64,000 bases of DNA from Priestia taiwanensis (GTDB lineage: Bacteria; Bacillota; Bacilli; Bacillales; Bacillaceae_G): NCBI RefSeq assembly GCF_014638355.1, contig NZ_BMFK01000001.1, positions 945,160 to 1,009,159 of the forward strand, read 5' to 3'. The position numbers and the translations under genes were made by a program. Below, in pieces: positions 8,758 to 17,229 of this stretch (position 1 is its first letter; the number at the start of each line of letters is the position of its first letter). Below the pieces are notes generated by a model that was given only the letters and a program-made list of their open reading frames with translations, made no database searches and was not told where the DNA came from.

Positions 8758-8795
8758 TTCTTGTCGAATATAATAATTAATTTATTCGACAAGAA
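8758..8795. promoter_or_regulatory. Palindromic operator candidate in a divergent gene gap
   Basis: TTCTTGTCGAATA and TTATTCGACAAGAA form a near-perfect inverted repeat around an AT-rich centre. It lies between the starts of two divergent genes, so it is more likely a repressor site than a terminator. No regulator gene is adjacent. Confidence 0.5.
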
Positions 8796-8866
8796 CGAAC
8801 AAATATCCTTCTTTTTCCATGTTAAACTAATAGGGCTAGTTCATTTATTAAATGAAGCGAGGGATT

Positions 8867-9727
8867 ATGATGGGTGAACAAATAAACGATATTAATGGTA
8901 TTACAATATGTACGGAAAGTTTCGGAAACAAAGCAAATCCTGCTATTTTATTAATTATGGGTGCTACGTGCTCAATGGTATATTGGGATGATGAATTCTG
9001 TAAGCGACTCGCCAATACAGGGTACTTTGTTATTCGTTATGACCACCGAGATGTTGGGCGTTCTATTACATATACACCTGGTAGTTCAAACTACACTGTT
9101 ATAGACTTAGCGAACGATGCTCTTGGCGTACTAGACATATACAATATTGAACAAGCACATATTATAGGTATGTCATTAGGAGGAATGATTGCTCAAATCA
9201 TGGCAGTCAATAAACCTGAAAGAATTCAAACTCTAACATTAATTGCTTCTTGTTTATACGGTGCGGAGGAGAATGATAGAGATTTACCTCCAATGGATGA
9301 AAGAATTTTCATTTTTCATAAGAAAGGTGCTACATTAGATTGGTCGGATAAAGAAGCTGTCATTGATTATTTAGTTGAAGGTTCTAGCTTAATGTGTGGC
9401 CCAAAACATCCATTTGACAAAGAGAGAGTAGAAAAACAAGTACGAACAGAAGTACAACGAGCGAATAATATACTTAGCATATTTAATCATACTTCCCTTA
9501 CAGGTGATGATTATTATGAAGGAAAAATAAAAGAAATAAGTGCTCCTACATTAATTATACATGGTACAGGAGACACCATGCTCCCATACGCACACGGAAT
9601 TGCACTTGCAGAAGAAATTCCACACGCCTCTCTATTACCTCTCGAAGGAACAGGTCATGAAATTCATTTCAATGACTGGGATACGATTATTGAAGCGATT
9701 GTTAACCATACTTCCACTGCATCATAA
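8867..9727 (+). CDS. Alpha/beta-fold hydrolase
   Basis: About 286-residue cytoplasmic esterase/hydrolase. The nucleophile elbow is GMSLGG (Ser near 103), the acid is in IHGTGDTMLP and the histidine in LEGTGHEIHF. The oxyanion region is seen in LLIMGATCSMVYWDD. The sequence resembles the RdmC/EstB-like group that hydrolyses esters of aromatic or polyketide compounds, but the substrate cannot be read. Start at ATG 8867 (or 8870) after GAGGG; the earlier in-frame ATG lacks a site. Followed by a terminator shared with the convergent helD. Confidence 0.8.
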   Translation: MMGEQINDINGITICTESFGNKANPAILLIMGATCSMVYWDDEFCKRLANTGYFVIRYDHRDVGRSITYTPGSSNYTVIDLANDALGVLDIYNIEQAHIIGMSLGGMIAQIMAVNKPERIQTLTLIASCLYGAEENDRDLPPMDERIFIFHKKGATLDWSDKEAVIDYLVEGSSLMCGPKHPFDKERVEKQVRTEVQRANNILSIFNHTSLTGDDYYEGKIKEISAPTLIIHGTGDTMLPYAHGIALAEEIPHASLLPLEGTGHEIHFNDWDTIIEAIVNHTSTAS

Positions 9728-9771
9728 AAAAGAGATGTGTTGCTTTCTACTATAGCAACACATCTCTTTTT
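9727..9771. terminator. Bidirectional terminator
   Basis: 18-bp arms (9727-9744 with 9754-9771) with A-run on one side and T-run on the other, placed between convergent genes. Confidence 0.88.
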
Positions 9772-9772
9772 C

Positions 9773-11866
9773 TCATTTATTTTCATATAAAGAAGTATCA
9801 ATCTGTTCTATCAATGGCGACATCTTATCCGTATAGAAAAGTGTCAACTCGTGTAAGGAACGAGTACACGCTACATATAACAACCGTGCATCTTGTACTG
9901 TTTTCGTATAATGAAGGCTATCTACATCTATTACTAATACGGAATCAAACTCTAATCCTTTTGCCAAATACACAGGTACGATGGAAATACCACCCGTATA
10001 GGTGAAATTCTTGGATTCAATAAGACTTGCTTCTATTCCAATCTCTTGCATACTTTCATAGATTGTGGCACATTCTGCCGCTGTTCGGCCAATAATAGCT
10101 ATTGTTTTCGTATCTTTTTGTTGTAGTCTCCTTATTTCCTTTAGGAGGGATTCTATTTGGTTATCTGCCTTCATCACCTTAACCGCTTCTCCACTCCTGA
10201 ATACTGGTGTTGCAAGACTGACTGGTATATTAGCTGTCTTAATTACCTCATTCGCAAAATAAATAATCTCCATTGTAGAACGATAACTACGTGTTAACTC
10301 GAAGTAATGAACATCTTGTGGAAATAACGAGCGGAAATAATTCCAATCATCGATTCCATAATAATTGTAAATAGCCTGAGATAAGTCACCTAAAATAGTG
10401 AACGAATTTCCAATCGTTACATCTTTCAATACCGCAAGTTGGAACGGTGAGAAATCTTGTGCCTCGTCAATGACAACGTGATGAAACTTTTGACTTGGCT
10501 GAATGCCTTCTAATTTAAAGTAAATATATGCAAGAGGCGCTAAATCTTCTAGCATTACTTCTTTCTTACGACAATTTTTTCCCGTTTCATTGATTACTTC
10601 TACTGGGAGAACTTTCTCTAATGACTCTTTTTGCATCAACGAACTATAATATGTCATGGCATTTACTTTTGGCCAGCTTTTTAAATATGAAGTAAGGCGC
10701 GACGTCGCTTGTTTTTTTAACTGCTTCCGACGGTTAGCATCGCCCACTTCTTTCAATTCAATTTCAATCCAACGCTTTATACGAGCTACTACACGTTCCC
10801 TTCGCTTTACGAGTGGATAATGCTCATATTCTTTCATCCACTCTTTTATCACACTTGCTTGTAAGATACTAAATTCCCATGCTTCAAAGTCTTTCATTGG
10901 AAGAATTTCTTGTTCAAACTGTGTAAGACTTTCATCTATATACCTTTGAAAAGTCAGCGACCCTTTTAATTGACCAGCCTGCATTTCATCCTTTTGTTGG
11001 TGAATTGAAAATTGTTGGAGCAACTGTTTCTCAGATGAACGCAACGATACGCTATGATCAAGCAATTGTATTACCCAATCCTGAAACGTTGTTTGTGCAA
11101 TATCACCAACTCCTAATTCGGGAAGAACATTCGATATATAATCAAGGAAAACACTATTCGGTGCAAAAATAATCATTCGTTCTGCCTTCACTTGTTCACG
11201 GTATTCATAAATTAAGTATGCCAATCGATGCAAGGCTACTGTTGTTTTTCCACTTCCCGCCACTCCTTGTATAATAAGAGGTGCATTTTTTTCCGCACGA
11301 ATAATATCGTTTTGTTCTGCTTGAATTGTTGAAACGATATCTTTTAATTTATTATCTTTATTTTCACCAAGACGATACAAGAGAAAGTCATCTGATAAGG
11401 ACAAATCTTCGCTACCTTTTATATATGTATCAACTACTCGCTCAATCTCTCGCTTTCGAATCGCAATGTTTCGCTTTAAATGAACATACCCTTCTACCAT
11501 TCCTTCTGGTGAATCATAAAATGCCATTTCGTCTCCACCTGTAAATGAATAAAACATACTTGCTACTGGTGCCCGCCAGTCAATAACAAGTGGTTGCTGT
11601 GTTTCTTCATCTGATACTCCAACTTTTCCAATATAGATTGGAGTGGAATCTTTTTGATGCTCTTCTTGGAAATCCAACCGAGCAAAGTAACTTTCATTCG
11701 CCGCAATACGCAATCGTTGACGGCTATTCTTCCGCACACTTTCAAGCACTTGCTCTGTCAAATCTTCTCCGTAATACACTGGCACTTGTTCTAAGCTATG
11801 CAATTGCTCGTCGATCATCTGCAGTGTTTCAATTAACTTTTCTTGTTCTACATCGTATATATTCAT
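9773..11866 (-). CDS. helD: RNA polymerase recycling helicase HelD
   Basis: 697-residue superfamily 1 ATPase that releases stalled RNA polymerase. Walker A is GVAGSGKTTVALHR (about 205), the DEAQ box is VIDEAQDFSPFQL (about 455) and motif IV-VI features follow (LTRSYRSTMEI; VYLAKGLEFDSVLV; RLLYVACTRS). The charged N-terminal arm (EQEKLIETLQMIDEQL) fits the secondary-channel arm of HelD. It is a little shorter than the 774-residue B. subtilis protein. The start at ATG 11866 lies 12 bases after GGAGG. Monocistronic. Confidence 0.87.
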   Translation of the reverse strand: MNIYDVEQEKLIETLQMIDEQLHSLEQVPVYYGEDLTEQVLESVRKNSRQRLRIAANESYFARLDFQEEHQKDSTPIYIGKVGVSDEETQQPLVIDWRAPVASMFYSFTGGDEMAFYDSPEGMVEGYVHLKRNIAIRKREIERVVDTYIKGSEDLSLSDDFLLYRLGENKDNKLKDIVSTIQAEQNDIIRAEKNAPLIIQGVAGSGKTTVALHRLAYLIYEYREQVKAERMIIFAPNSVFLDYISNVLPELGVGDIAQTTFQDWVIQLLDHSVSLRSSEKQLLQQFSIHQQKDEMQAGQLKGSLTFQRYIDESLTQFEQEILPMKDFEAWEFSILQASVIKEWMKEYEHYPLVKRRERVVARIKRWIEIELKEVGDANRRKQLKKQATSRLTSYLKSWPKVNAMTYYSSLMQKESLEKVLPVEVINETGKNCRKKEVMLEDLAPLAYIYFKLEGIQPSQKFHHVVIDEAQDFSPFQLAVLKDVTIGNSFTILGDLSQAIYNYYGIDDWNYFRSLFPQDVHYFELTRSYRSTMEIIYFANEVIKTANIPVSLATPVFRSGEAVKVMKADNQIESLLKEIRRLQQKDTKTIAIIGRTAAECATIYESMQEIGIEASLIESKNFTYTGGISIVPVYLAKGLEFDSVLVIDVDSLHYTKTVQDARLLYVACTRSLHELTLFYTDKMSPLIEQIDTSLYENK

Positions 11867-12031
11867 TATCTTTCTGCACCTCCATTGACACAATTTTTTA
11901 CAGTCGGAGTATCATTGTATCCAATATGAAGATTCTAAGTCAAGATTTTTATTTTGATTTTTCAGAAAAAAATACTTTTTAGTGAATGTATCACGATAAT
12001 AAGGAAAGTTTAATATGAAGTAGTTTGCTAA

Positions 12032-12211
12032 AAGCATGAAGAAATTCCATTGCATAGCATCCACTATATTTCAAACAGTGAAACAATACAAGCAGGAACA
12101 TTAGGTATTATATTCGGATGGAAATATCATATTCATGACTACACAAATAATGAAGAACAACGTCTTCACCTTCTACAATTAAAAAATTATCCTTTTACTA
12201 TTTCCTGTTGA
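12032..12211 (+). pseudogene. Open reading remnant without a start
   Basis: Sixty codons between stops read as a normal protein segment (HYISNSETIQAGTLGIIFGW... to ISC stop) but with no ATG or ribosome site and a stop directly upstream. It probably is the tail of a deleted gene at the edge of the accessory strip. The rest of the 11867-12230 gap shows nothing else. Family not recognised. Confidence 0.35.
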
Positions 12212-12230
12212 TACTATCACCTTTATCTTT

Positions 12231-13001
12231 TTATTCTATCATGCACTTTCTTCTCCGTACGAAATGCCTATTATAAAGCATATTTTCGATGACTTCCGAT
12301 TTCCATTCTAATTGATAATTCATACAAAATTCTTCTAAAGAGCTGGTAGACCATGTTACATTTCGCACTGGATCCCGTCGATTTGTTGAACCTACTTCAC
12401 CGATAATCTCCATTCTAAATAGGACATTAAATGTGTAATCATCAAAGTAATAAGAGTTAATCCATACTGCTGTTATAATCTCAGCATCATAAATTTCTTG
12501 AGTGGAGGGCATATGTTTGCTATTCAAATCAAAGATTAAGCAAATAGGAGCTACCCCCTCATTTAACTCAACAATTTGACCGAAAAAGTATGTACCACTC
12601 GGTAATTTAATAGAAAATATATCACCAATTCCCCATTTCTGTTTTTTAGGTCTTTTCCATGAATCGATAAATTGCTCATACTCTTGTATATTTAATAAAT
12701 TGAAATCCTCCTTCATTAACTTATTCAATAATACAGCCACTTTTAATATTGCTTTTCCATTCCTCGAATAGATTCCAACAAAATCACTTTCTGCATCAAA
12801 GTGTAATTTACCTCTTATTCCCTCATCTTTTACTTTTACCGTTAACATTTTCTGAGCTTCATTATTTGTCTCCACACCAAAAAAATCTGCTAAATCAGTA
12901 AAAATGCTATATTCCTTTGAACTATGATCAGGTACTGAAATAGAAATTTCGCCTACTTGTAATTGATAATCTAGTGCGTTAAATATAACTCCTTTATCCA
13001 C
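12231..13001 (-). CDS. Imm26-like immunity protein
   Basis: 256-residue cytoplasmic protein. The second half (about 115-170) has the pattern of Imm26 immunity domains, KQKWGIGDIFSIKLPSGTYF followed by FGQIVELNEG and a hydrophobic strand. The first 100 residues are a separate domain that opens with VGEISISVPDH, similar to GEISIFIPDD at the start of the next gene upstream. The start is a GTG at 13001, 7 bases after GGGGAG. It is the last of a run of small minus-strand genes. No matching toxin gene is adjacent, so it seems to be an orphan immunity gene; function is inferred. Confidence 0.6.
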   Translation of the reverse strand: MDKGVIFNALDYQLQVGEISISVPDHSSKEYSIFTDLADFFGVETNNEAQKMLTVKVKDEGIRGKLHFDAESDFVGIYSRNGKAILKVAVLLNKLMKEDFNLLNIQEYEQFIDSWKRPKKQKWGIGDIFSIKLPSGTYFFGQIVELNEGVAPICLIFDLNSKHMPSTQEIYDAEIITAVWINSYYFDDYTFNVLFRMEIIGEVGSTNRRDPVRNVTWSTSSLEEFCMNYQLEWKSEVIENMLYNRHFVRRRKCMIE

Positions 13002-13087
13002 TCTTCATCTCCCCTAAATCATTGACCTTTTAATTAACTATTTTTTCGGATGATTAAAGACATTAATATCTATTTATATTTAAATCC

Positions 13088-13612
13088 TCACTCCACATGT
13101 ACTTCCGCCGTCCAACTACTTTTTTTAGACTTTATTACAATATGGTTTTCATTCTCCCATTTCAACGTACCAAGGAATCTAGCATATACAATTTCATTCC
13201 CAACTTCTTCTACAAACAACTGATTTACTACTCTTCTTCCTTTTTCATTATATACTTCACACCATAACTGAAACCCTTCTGAACGATGTATCCCTTTTAA
13301 AATAGCTGTTCTCTTACGACTAGGACTTTTTTTCGGTGTTTTATCTACTAAAAAGATTGCTTCATAATTTTCTTGTATAACATAATCAAGTGCTTCCTCT
13401 ATATATACGGATATTTCTGATGGTTCTAAATCACAATGTTTTTCCAAAACCGGAATAACATATTGACGAATTAACGTAGAAAAATGTTGGAACTTCTCTT
13501 CTGTTAACTTGATATTTATAAAATCCATATAATCATCTGGAATGAATATGCTAATCTCCCCAAGAGCTTCGCTTATCTTAATTGATACTTCTTTGTTAGG
13601 ATTAACAGGCAT
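13088..13612 (-). CDS. Putative immunity protein, family not recognised
   Basis: 174 residues, no signal peptide or membrane segment. The N-terminal part (ALGEISIFIPDDYMDF) resembles the start of the Imm26-like neighbour; the C-terminal half (about 105-174) is beta-rich with two Trp residues (WCEVYNEKGRR, LKWENENHIVIK). It begins 9 bases after the stop of a 43-residue ORF, an arrangement common for toxin tail followed by immunity gene. Weak ribosome site (AGGAT). Confidence 0.5.
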   Translation of the reverse strand: MPVNPNKEVSIKISEALGEISIFIPDDYMDFINIKLTEEKFQHFSTLIRQYVIPVLEKHCDLEPSEISVYIEEALDYVIQENYEAIFLVDKTPKKSPSRKRTAILKGIHRSEGFQLWCEVYNEKGRRVVNQLFVEEVGNEIVYARFLGTLKWENENHIVIKSKKSSWTAEVHVE

Positions 13613-13621
13613 ATAGTTAAA

Positions 13622-13753
13622 CTATCCTAAATCTATTCCTAGCTTTCTTATCTTTTCTGAGAGAAGCAACTCAAATATTCGTAATCCATGCAAGTGATTA
13701 TAGTGTTTTTTAGGGCGATTTTTTGCCCAGTCCTTAAAATGAATTTCTATCAT
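13622..13753 (-). CDS. 43-residue ORF, possible toxin-tail fragment
   Basis: Reads MIEIHFKDWAKNRPKKHYNH and ends in SEKIRKLGIDLG. It is basic, has a good ribosome site (GGGAG, 8 bases before ATG 13753) and lies between a 63-residue ORF and a putative immunity gene. It could be a small gene or the surviving C-terminal end of a toxin. Not recognised. Confidence 0.45.
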   Translation of the reverse strand: MIEIHFKDWAKNRPKKHYNHLHGLRIFELLLSEKIRKLGIDLG

Positions 13754-13771
13754 CCCATCTTCTCCCTATTG

Positions 13772-13963
13772 TTAAAGTAGTTCATAGTTACCTTTAAAGT
13801 CTATGGATTGTTGATGTTTCAATGCAATAACTAACGTTTGTTCAATTTCTTGAAGAGTAGGAAACTGTTTATTTTCACATTGGTAGAAAGAGACCATTTC
13901 TTTAAATATGTTCATTTGTTTCTCAATAATCTTTTCACTAATATTAAAATTTTCATTCGACAT
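13772..13963 (-). CDS. Small helical protein, unknown
   Basis: 63 residues, predicted mostly helical (SEKIIEKQMNIFKEMVSFYQ), with a good ribosome site (GAAGGTG before ATG 13963). First gene of the four-gene run down to the Imm26-like gene. No family recognised; a small immunity or accessory protein is possible from context. Confidence 0.5.
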   Translation of the reverse strand: MSNENFNISEKIIEKQMNIFKEMVSFYQCENKQFPTLQEIEQTLVIALKHQQSIDFKGNYELL

Positions 13964-14071
13964 TTATATTCACCTTCTATTATATATTTCTAAGACCAAT
14001 CGAGATTAATTTACTCACTTTAAAACTACAGCTTCTAGACTTGTCCATCAAATAAGATATAACGTAGAAAG

Positions 14072-14614
14072 TTAACCTTTTTTAGTCCTCATAATAGGAT
14101 CTTGATCATGGTATGCTATACAAACAGGGATATGTGTATCATATTTTTTTGCCAAACCTAAAAATAAAGTCATTGTTCTGACTATTAAAAATAACGTTAT
14201 ACCTATTTCCTCTTTTTCATCACCAAATCCGCCCTTCATCTGATACATTTCAGAAAACTCATAAAAGTCAGGCCCCTGTATATAAATTTCCCACTCACAT
14301 GCCCAGTCATCATCCTCTTCGGAAAGCTCATTGTACTCCTGACATAGATAATAATTGCCATCCCAATTATTATCTATGTCATACTCGAAATAAATTGCCT
14401 TTACATCATCTGTTATATGTTCCAGTGCTGCTTTTAAATTTTCCTCTAATGAGTTCTTATAATCTTCCATACTAATCCTATATATCTTATTTATTTCTTT
14501 TAAATCAGCCAACTCTCTACAAATATCAAAATACTTCTGCTCAATATCCGCTGGTTTTAAAACAAATAGATCATTTTGTAACTCCTCTAAATAACTGAAG
14601 ATACCTCTTGTCAT
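14072..14614 (-). CDS. Acidic putative immunity protein
   Basis: 180 residues, strongly acidic in the centre (EYNELSEEDDDWACEWEIY), with a hydrophobic helix near 143-157 and no signal peptide. Its ATG overlaps the stop codon of the preceding 45-residue ORF by the ATGA arrangement, the classical coupling of a contact-toxin C-terminus with its immunity gene. Acidic character suits neutralising a basic nuclease. The family is not recognised and the role is inferred. Confidence 0.5.
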   Translation of the reverse strand: MTRGIFSYLEELQNDLFVLKPADIEQKYFDICRELADLKEINKIYRISMEDYKNSLEENLKAALEHITDDVKAIYFEYDIDNNWDGNYYLCQEYNELSEEDDDWACEWEIYIQGPDFYEFSEMYQMKGGFGDEKEEIGITLFLIVRTMTLFLGLAKKYDTHIPVCIAYHDQDPIMRTKKG

Positions 14615-14748
14615 ACTACTACCTTCCCCTCTTTTCTTCTGTTTCTTTCAATATGTTTACTATTCACATAACTAAAGGGCATCACACCTGTATGTTTCAG
14701 GTCCAGTATTTCGCTTGTTCTATCTATATATATTTCTCCTGTAGCCAT
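14611..14748 (-). pseudogene. Toxin C-terminal stub coupled to the immunity gene
   Basis: In-frame reading (open from 14778, first ATG 14748) gives ENKWLSKKNMATGEIYIDRT, then TGVMPFSYVNSKHIERNRRK and a basic end, with stop codon TGA sharing bases with the next ATG. It has no ribosome site or N-terminal part. I read it as the last 45-55 residues of a polymorphic toxin whose upstream part was deleted. The 14749-14832 gap holds nothing else. Confidence 0.45.
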
Positions 14749-14832
14749 ATTTTTTTTAGATAACCATTTATTTTCACTTCAAAAGAACAGTATAGTCTCA
14801 TAGATTACTCACAAAACATTCGTAGCTAAAGG

Positions 14833-15162
14833 TCATTTTATTTTTTCAGCTTCTAATTCTATTAGTTGTAAAAATTTCTTTCTAGCCTTCTCATTTTTAA
14901 CTAATAATCTTACCCTAATAGAACTATTTAAATAAGTACGTATTTTCAAACGTGTGAAAAATAACTTTCTATATTTTTCATCGTTATACATTTCCTGAAA
15001 CCATTCATATCTCTTTAAATACTCGATATTTTTATCAATCTTACGCGTATTTAAGCTTGAATCAATAGAAACAATACCGAATATGAATGAAATTACTACA
15101 AAAATAGCACTTACTATAGTTCCTAATAGAGAATACTTCTCCTCATTAGACCGTTTTGCCAA
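14833..15162 (-). CDS. Small one-helix membrane protein
   Basis: 109 residues: charged N-terminus (MAKRSNEEKYSLLG), one membrane helix (about 13-31, TIVSAIFVVISFIFGIVSI), then a basic helical cytoplasmic or external tail. The start appears to be TTG 15162 downstream of AAAGGAG. Not recognised; lies at the upstream end of the accessory strip. Confidence 0.5.
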   Translation of the reverse strand: MAKRSNEEKYSLLGTIVSAIFVVISFIFGIVSIDSSLNTRKIDKNIEYLKRYEWFQEMYNDEKYRKLFFTRLKIRTYLNSSIRVRLLVKNEKARKKFLQLIELEAEKIK

Positions 15163-15409
15163 AAAAATTTACTCTCCTTTATCAGCTAATTGTAGTTAAC
15201 TAGCTGAAACTTATTTAATACTAATCTACTATAATTGGATGCAATCTGCTCTACTCAATAAGTATAATAACAAAATTACCTAATCAACAAAACTAACATC
15301 GTAACTTGTTAACGGTATTTAAAATTTTATGTATATTTCTGTATATTCAAGACAAGCGACCTGATATAATTAAGATAAATACATATTTTCGTAGAAGGAG
15401 CTGATTTGA

Positions 15410-15798
15410 TTGCGTATTTCAGAATTAAAAGCAGAAGCCTCACGGATTAAAAGCCCTCGTAATACTACATTTTTAGGTTATTCGCTACTAGTAATTGCAT
15501 TAACATCCCTTATTCCTTTTATTGTCGAAGAAGTTTTTTTCTCCAATGATAGTTGGGTATCCGAAGTGGATCTTTTCACATTCATTTATATTTTCATATT
15601 TGGAAGCCCCATTTTTTTAGGAGAGAACAAGCTTTATCTTCAGCTCGTTAAAGGAGAAAGCTACTCAGCGAATATAATCTTCACACACTTTACAAGCATA
15701 CATTCTTATTTAAAAGCGATTGGTCTTTATTTTTTAAGTGCAGTATATACGATGCTATGGAGCCTTCTACTTATTGTGCCAGGCATTATAAAAGGGCT
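15410..15798 (+). pseudogene. DUF975 membrane protein, 5' part (split by the element)
   Basis: The first 130 codons of a DUF975-family membrane protein, TTG start 9 bases after GAAGGAG, with hydrophobic segments at about 23-40, 58-72 and 105-125 (SLLLIVPGIIKG). After the 11-bp repeat ATAAAAGGGCT the frame enters foreign DNA and stops at 15862. The missing 3' part lies at 26206-26452. Joining 15410-15798 to 26206-26452 gives exactly 636 bases, 211 residues plus stop, in frame. Confidence 0.9.
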
Positions 15799-15825
15799 CA
15801 CTTACAGGTGGATAAGCGCATATAG
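15788..15825. repeat. Left attachment junction
   Basis: Contains the core ATAAAAGGGCT (15788-15798), nine bases, then arm GTGGATAAGCGCATATAG (15808-15825). When the element ends are joined, the two arms are 20 bp apart and their centre falls on the CT at the end of the core, as expected for a serine-integrase crossover dinucleotide. Confidence 0.8.
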
Positions 15826-15928
15826 AAAATATATAAATCTCTTATTTTTAAGACATGGTTAAATTAAGAATCCCTTTTATTTAAAACCTCAGGAATAAAA
15901 AGTAACCCCCTAAAAGATTCTATACCTT

Positions 15929-15992
15929 TGTATATTATTATATATAATATTAAATATATAATTTATATATAGTATATATAATACTATTAATG
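15929..15992. other. Extreme AT-rich tract
   Basis: About 60 bases almost only of A and T (TATATAATATTAAATATATA and similar), inside the gene-free left end of the element. It could act as an unwinding region of an origin. Flanking bases 15863-15928 and 15993-16264 show no gene. Confidence 0.4.
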
Positions 15993-16264
15993 TTAATAAG
16001 AACTAATAGATCTTATTACATTCTTGAATAACCTTTAGTAACAAAAGCCGAATTTTTAAAACCTGTAAATATCACTACACTCCCCCACCATTTCAAACCC
16101 ATTCCCACCTCTACTTGTTTAGTTTCACTATCTTCATATACCTTTCTTTCATTCTCACACACTTTATTAAAATACTAACCCTATTACACTGCACTCTAAC
16201 TCACTTACAAAACCTGTAATTTATTTCAGTCATTTTTAGGATTTTTCTTGACTTTTCTTTGCCA

Positions 16265-16760
16265 ATTTTCAACATTGGTTGAGTGGTATAGGACAACGGC
16301 TAGGGCAGAAAACTACTACCTTATGTCACAAAAACGAAAAAGTAATGTGACATAAAGTAGACGTTCATTACCGTTCCCACATTGTCTATCGGGTTAAGGA
16401 ATCCGTATAGTAACACCTTGTTTCAACACTGTAATTTCTTACACAACAGACTTTTTACAAGTAATGCTTGTCCTACTTGTTGAGAGATCAGGGAAGAATT
16501 ACGCTACTGGTCTATTCTTAATTACTCGTAACCTGGTATTCTCTTTTATCCATTGCTACCCGTGCCGTAACACGCCAAGCAACCGCCGTACCGTTTATGG
16601 CCGTACTCGCCTAGACTCCTAAAAACGCAAACAAGGAAACGTTACACATTAGGACGCTTGACTTTCTGACGTCGGCTCAGCTAACCTGTTCAAGTTTAAC
16701 GAGTGTTAGGTCATTCCTCGTTCGGAAATTTCTACAGCTTGTCCTAAAAAAGACAATAAG
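16265..16760. other. Structured non-coding stretch, candidate origin or RNA
   Basis: About 500 bases with clearly higher GC than the surroundings and stops in every frame at short intervals. It contains several stems, for example TTATGTCAC with GTGACATAA (about 16321-16355), AACGAG with CTCGTT, and a repeated GTACGG-type motif near 16590-16610. Position inside a plasmid-like element suggests an origin of replication or transfer, or a long structured RNA. Strand unknown. Confidence 0.45.
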
Positions 16761-16857
16761 AAAATAAGCCCCTTGAATCACAGTTTTAAAAACGAAGAAT
16801 CTCAAGAAGCTCGATGCAGAATATCCAGTATTTTTTCATTTCACTTACAAAATTACA

Positions 16858-16951
16858 AATTACACTTAAGTAATTTATTAGTTTCATATTACACTTGTGT
16901 AATTAGTAAGTCAATAGATTATTGACGAAATAATTTCACAAGTGTAATATG
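16858..16951. promoter_or_regulatory. Three operator-like palindromes before the HTH gene
   Basis: Sites AAATTACACTTAAGTAATTT (16858-16877), ATTACACTTGTGTAAT (16888-16903) and TTTCACAAGTGTAATATG (16934-16951) share the half-site TTACACTT. The third lies inside the promoter spacer of the HTH gene, so they probably are its binding sites. Confidence 0.65.
16922..16950 (+). promoter_or_regulatory. Promoter of the HTH regulator
   Basis: TTGACG (16922-16927), 17-bp spacer, TAATAT (16945-16950). The spacer and -10 overlap the third operator-like site, which suggests autorepression. Confidence 0.65.
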
Positions 16952-16984
16952 TAATTAACGATTATGTACGGAGGTACTATAACT

Positions 16985-17188
16985 ATGAAAGTAACGCCAC
17001 GTTTATCGGCAATCTTAGAAGAACGGGAATTACGACAAAAGGATTTAGCGGCAATGGCAGGAACTACAGAAGCTACTATTAGTCGTTTTAACCGTCAGTC
17101 TAGGTATGAAATTGAAACATTGATTCGTGTAAGTCGCGCTCTTGACTTGAAGATTGAAGACTTGTTTACCATCGAGGAAACTGAATAA
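16985..17188 (+). CDS. XRE/Cro-type HTH regulator
   Basis: 67-residue DNA-binding protein made almost only of a helix-turn-helix (KDLAAMAGTTEATISRFNRQ, about 19-38), as in short Cro-like repressors of mobile elements. Start at ATG 16985, 10 bases after GGAGG; an upstream in-frame ATG overlaps the ribosome site. It probably binds the three palindromes upstream and controls the element. Followed by a terminator shared with the minus-strand operon. Confidence 0.8.
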   Translation: MKVTPRLSAILEERELRQKDLAAMAGTTEATISRFNRQSRYEIETLIRVSRALDLKIEDLFTIEETE

Positions 17189-17192
17189 CATG

Positions 17193-17227
17193 AAAAACCC
17201 CTTCGCTACATATGCGAAGGGGTTTTT
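17193..17227. terminator. Bidirectional terminator
   Basis: 14-bp arms (AAAAACCCCTTCGC with GCGAAGGGGTTTTT) between the HTH gene and the convergent operon. Confidence 0.88.
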
Positions 17228-17229
17228 CA

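Noticed and set aside
16265..16760. rRNA or tRNA remnant in the GC-richer stretch
   Set aside because: No tRNA cloverleaf, CCA end or rRNA signature was recognisable; it fits an origin or unknown RNA better.
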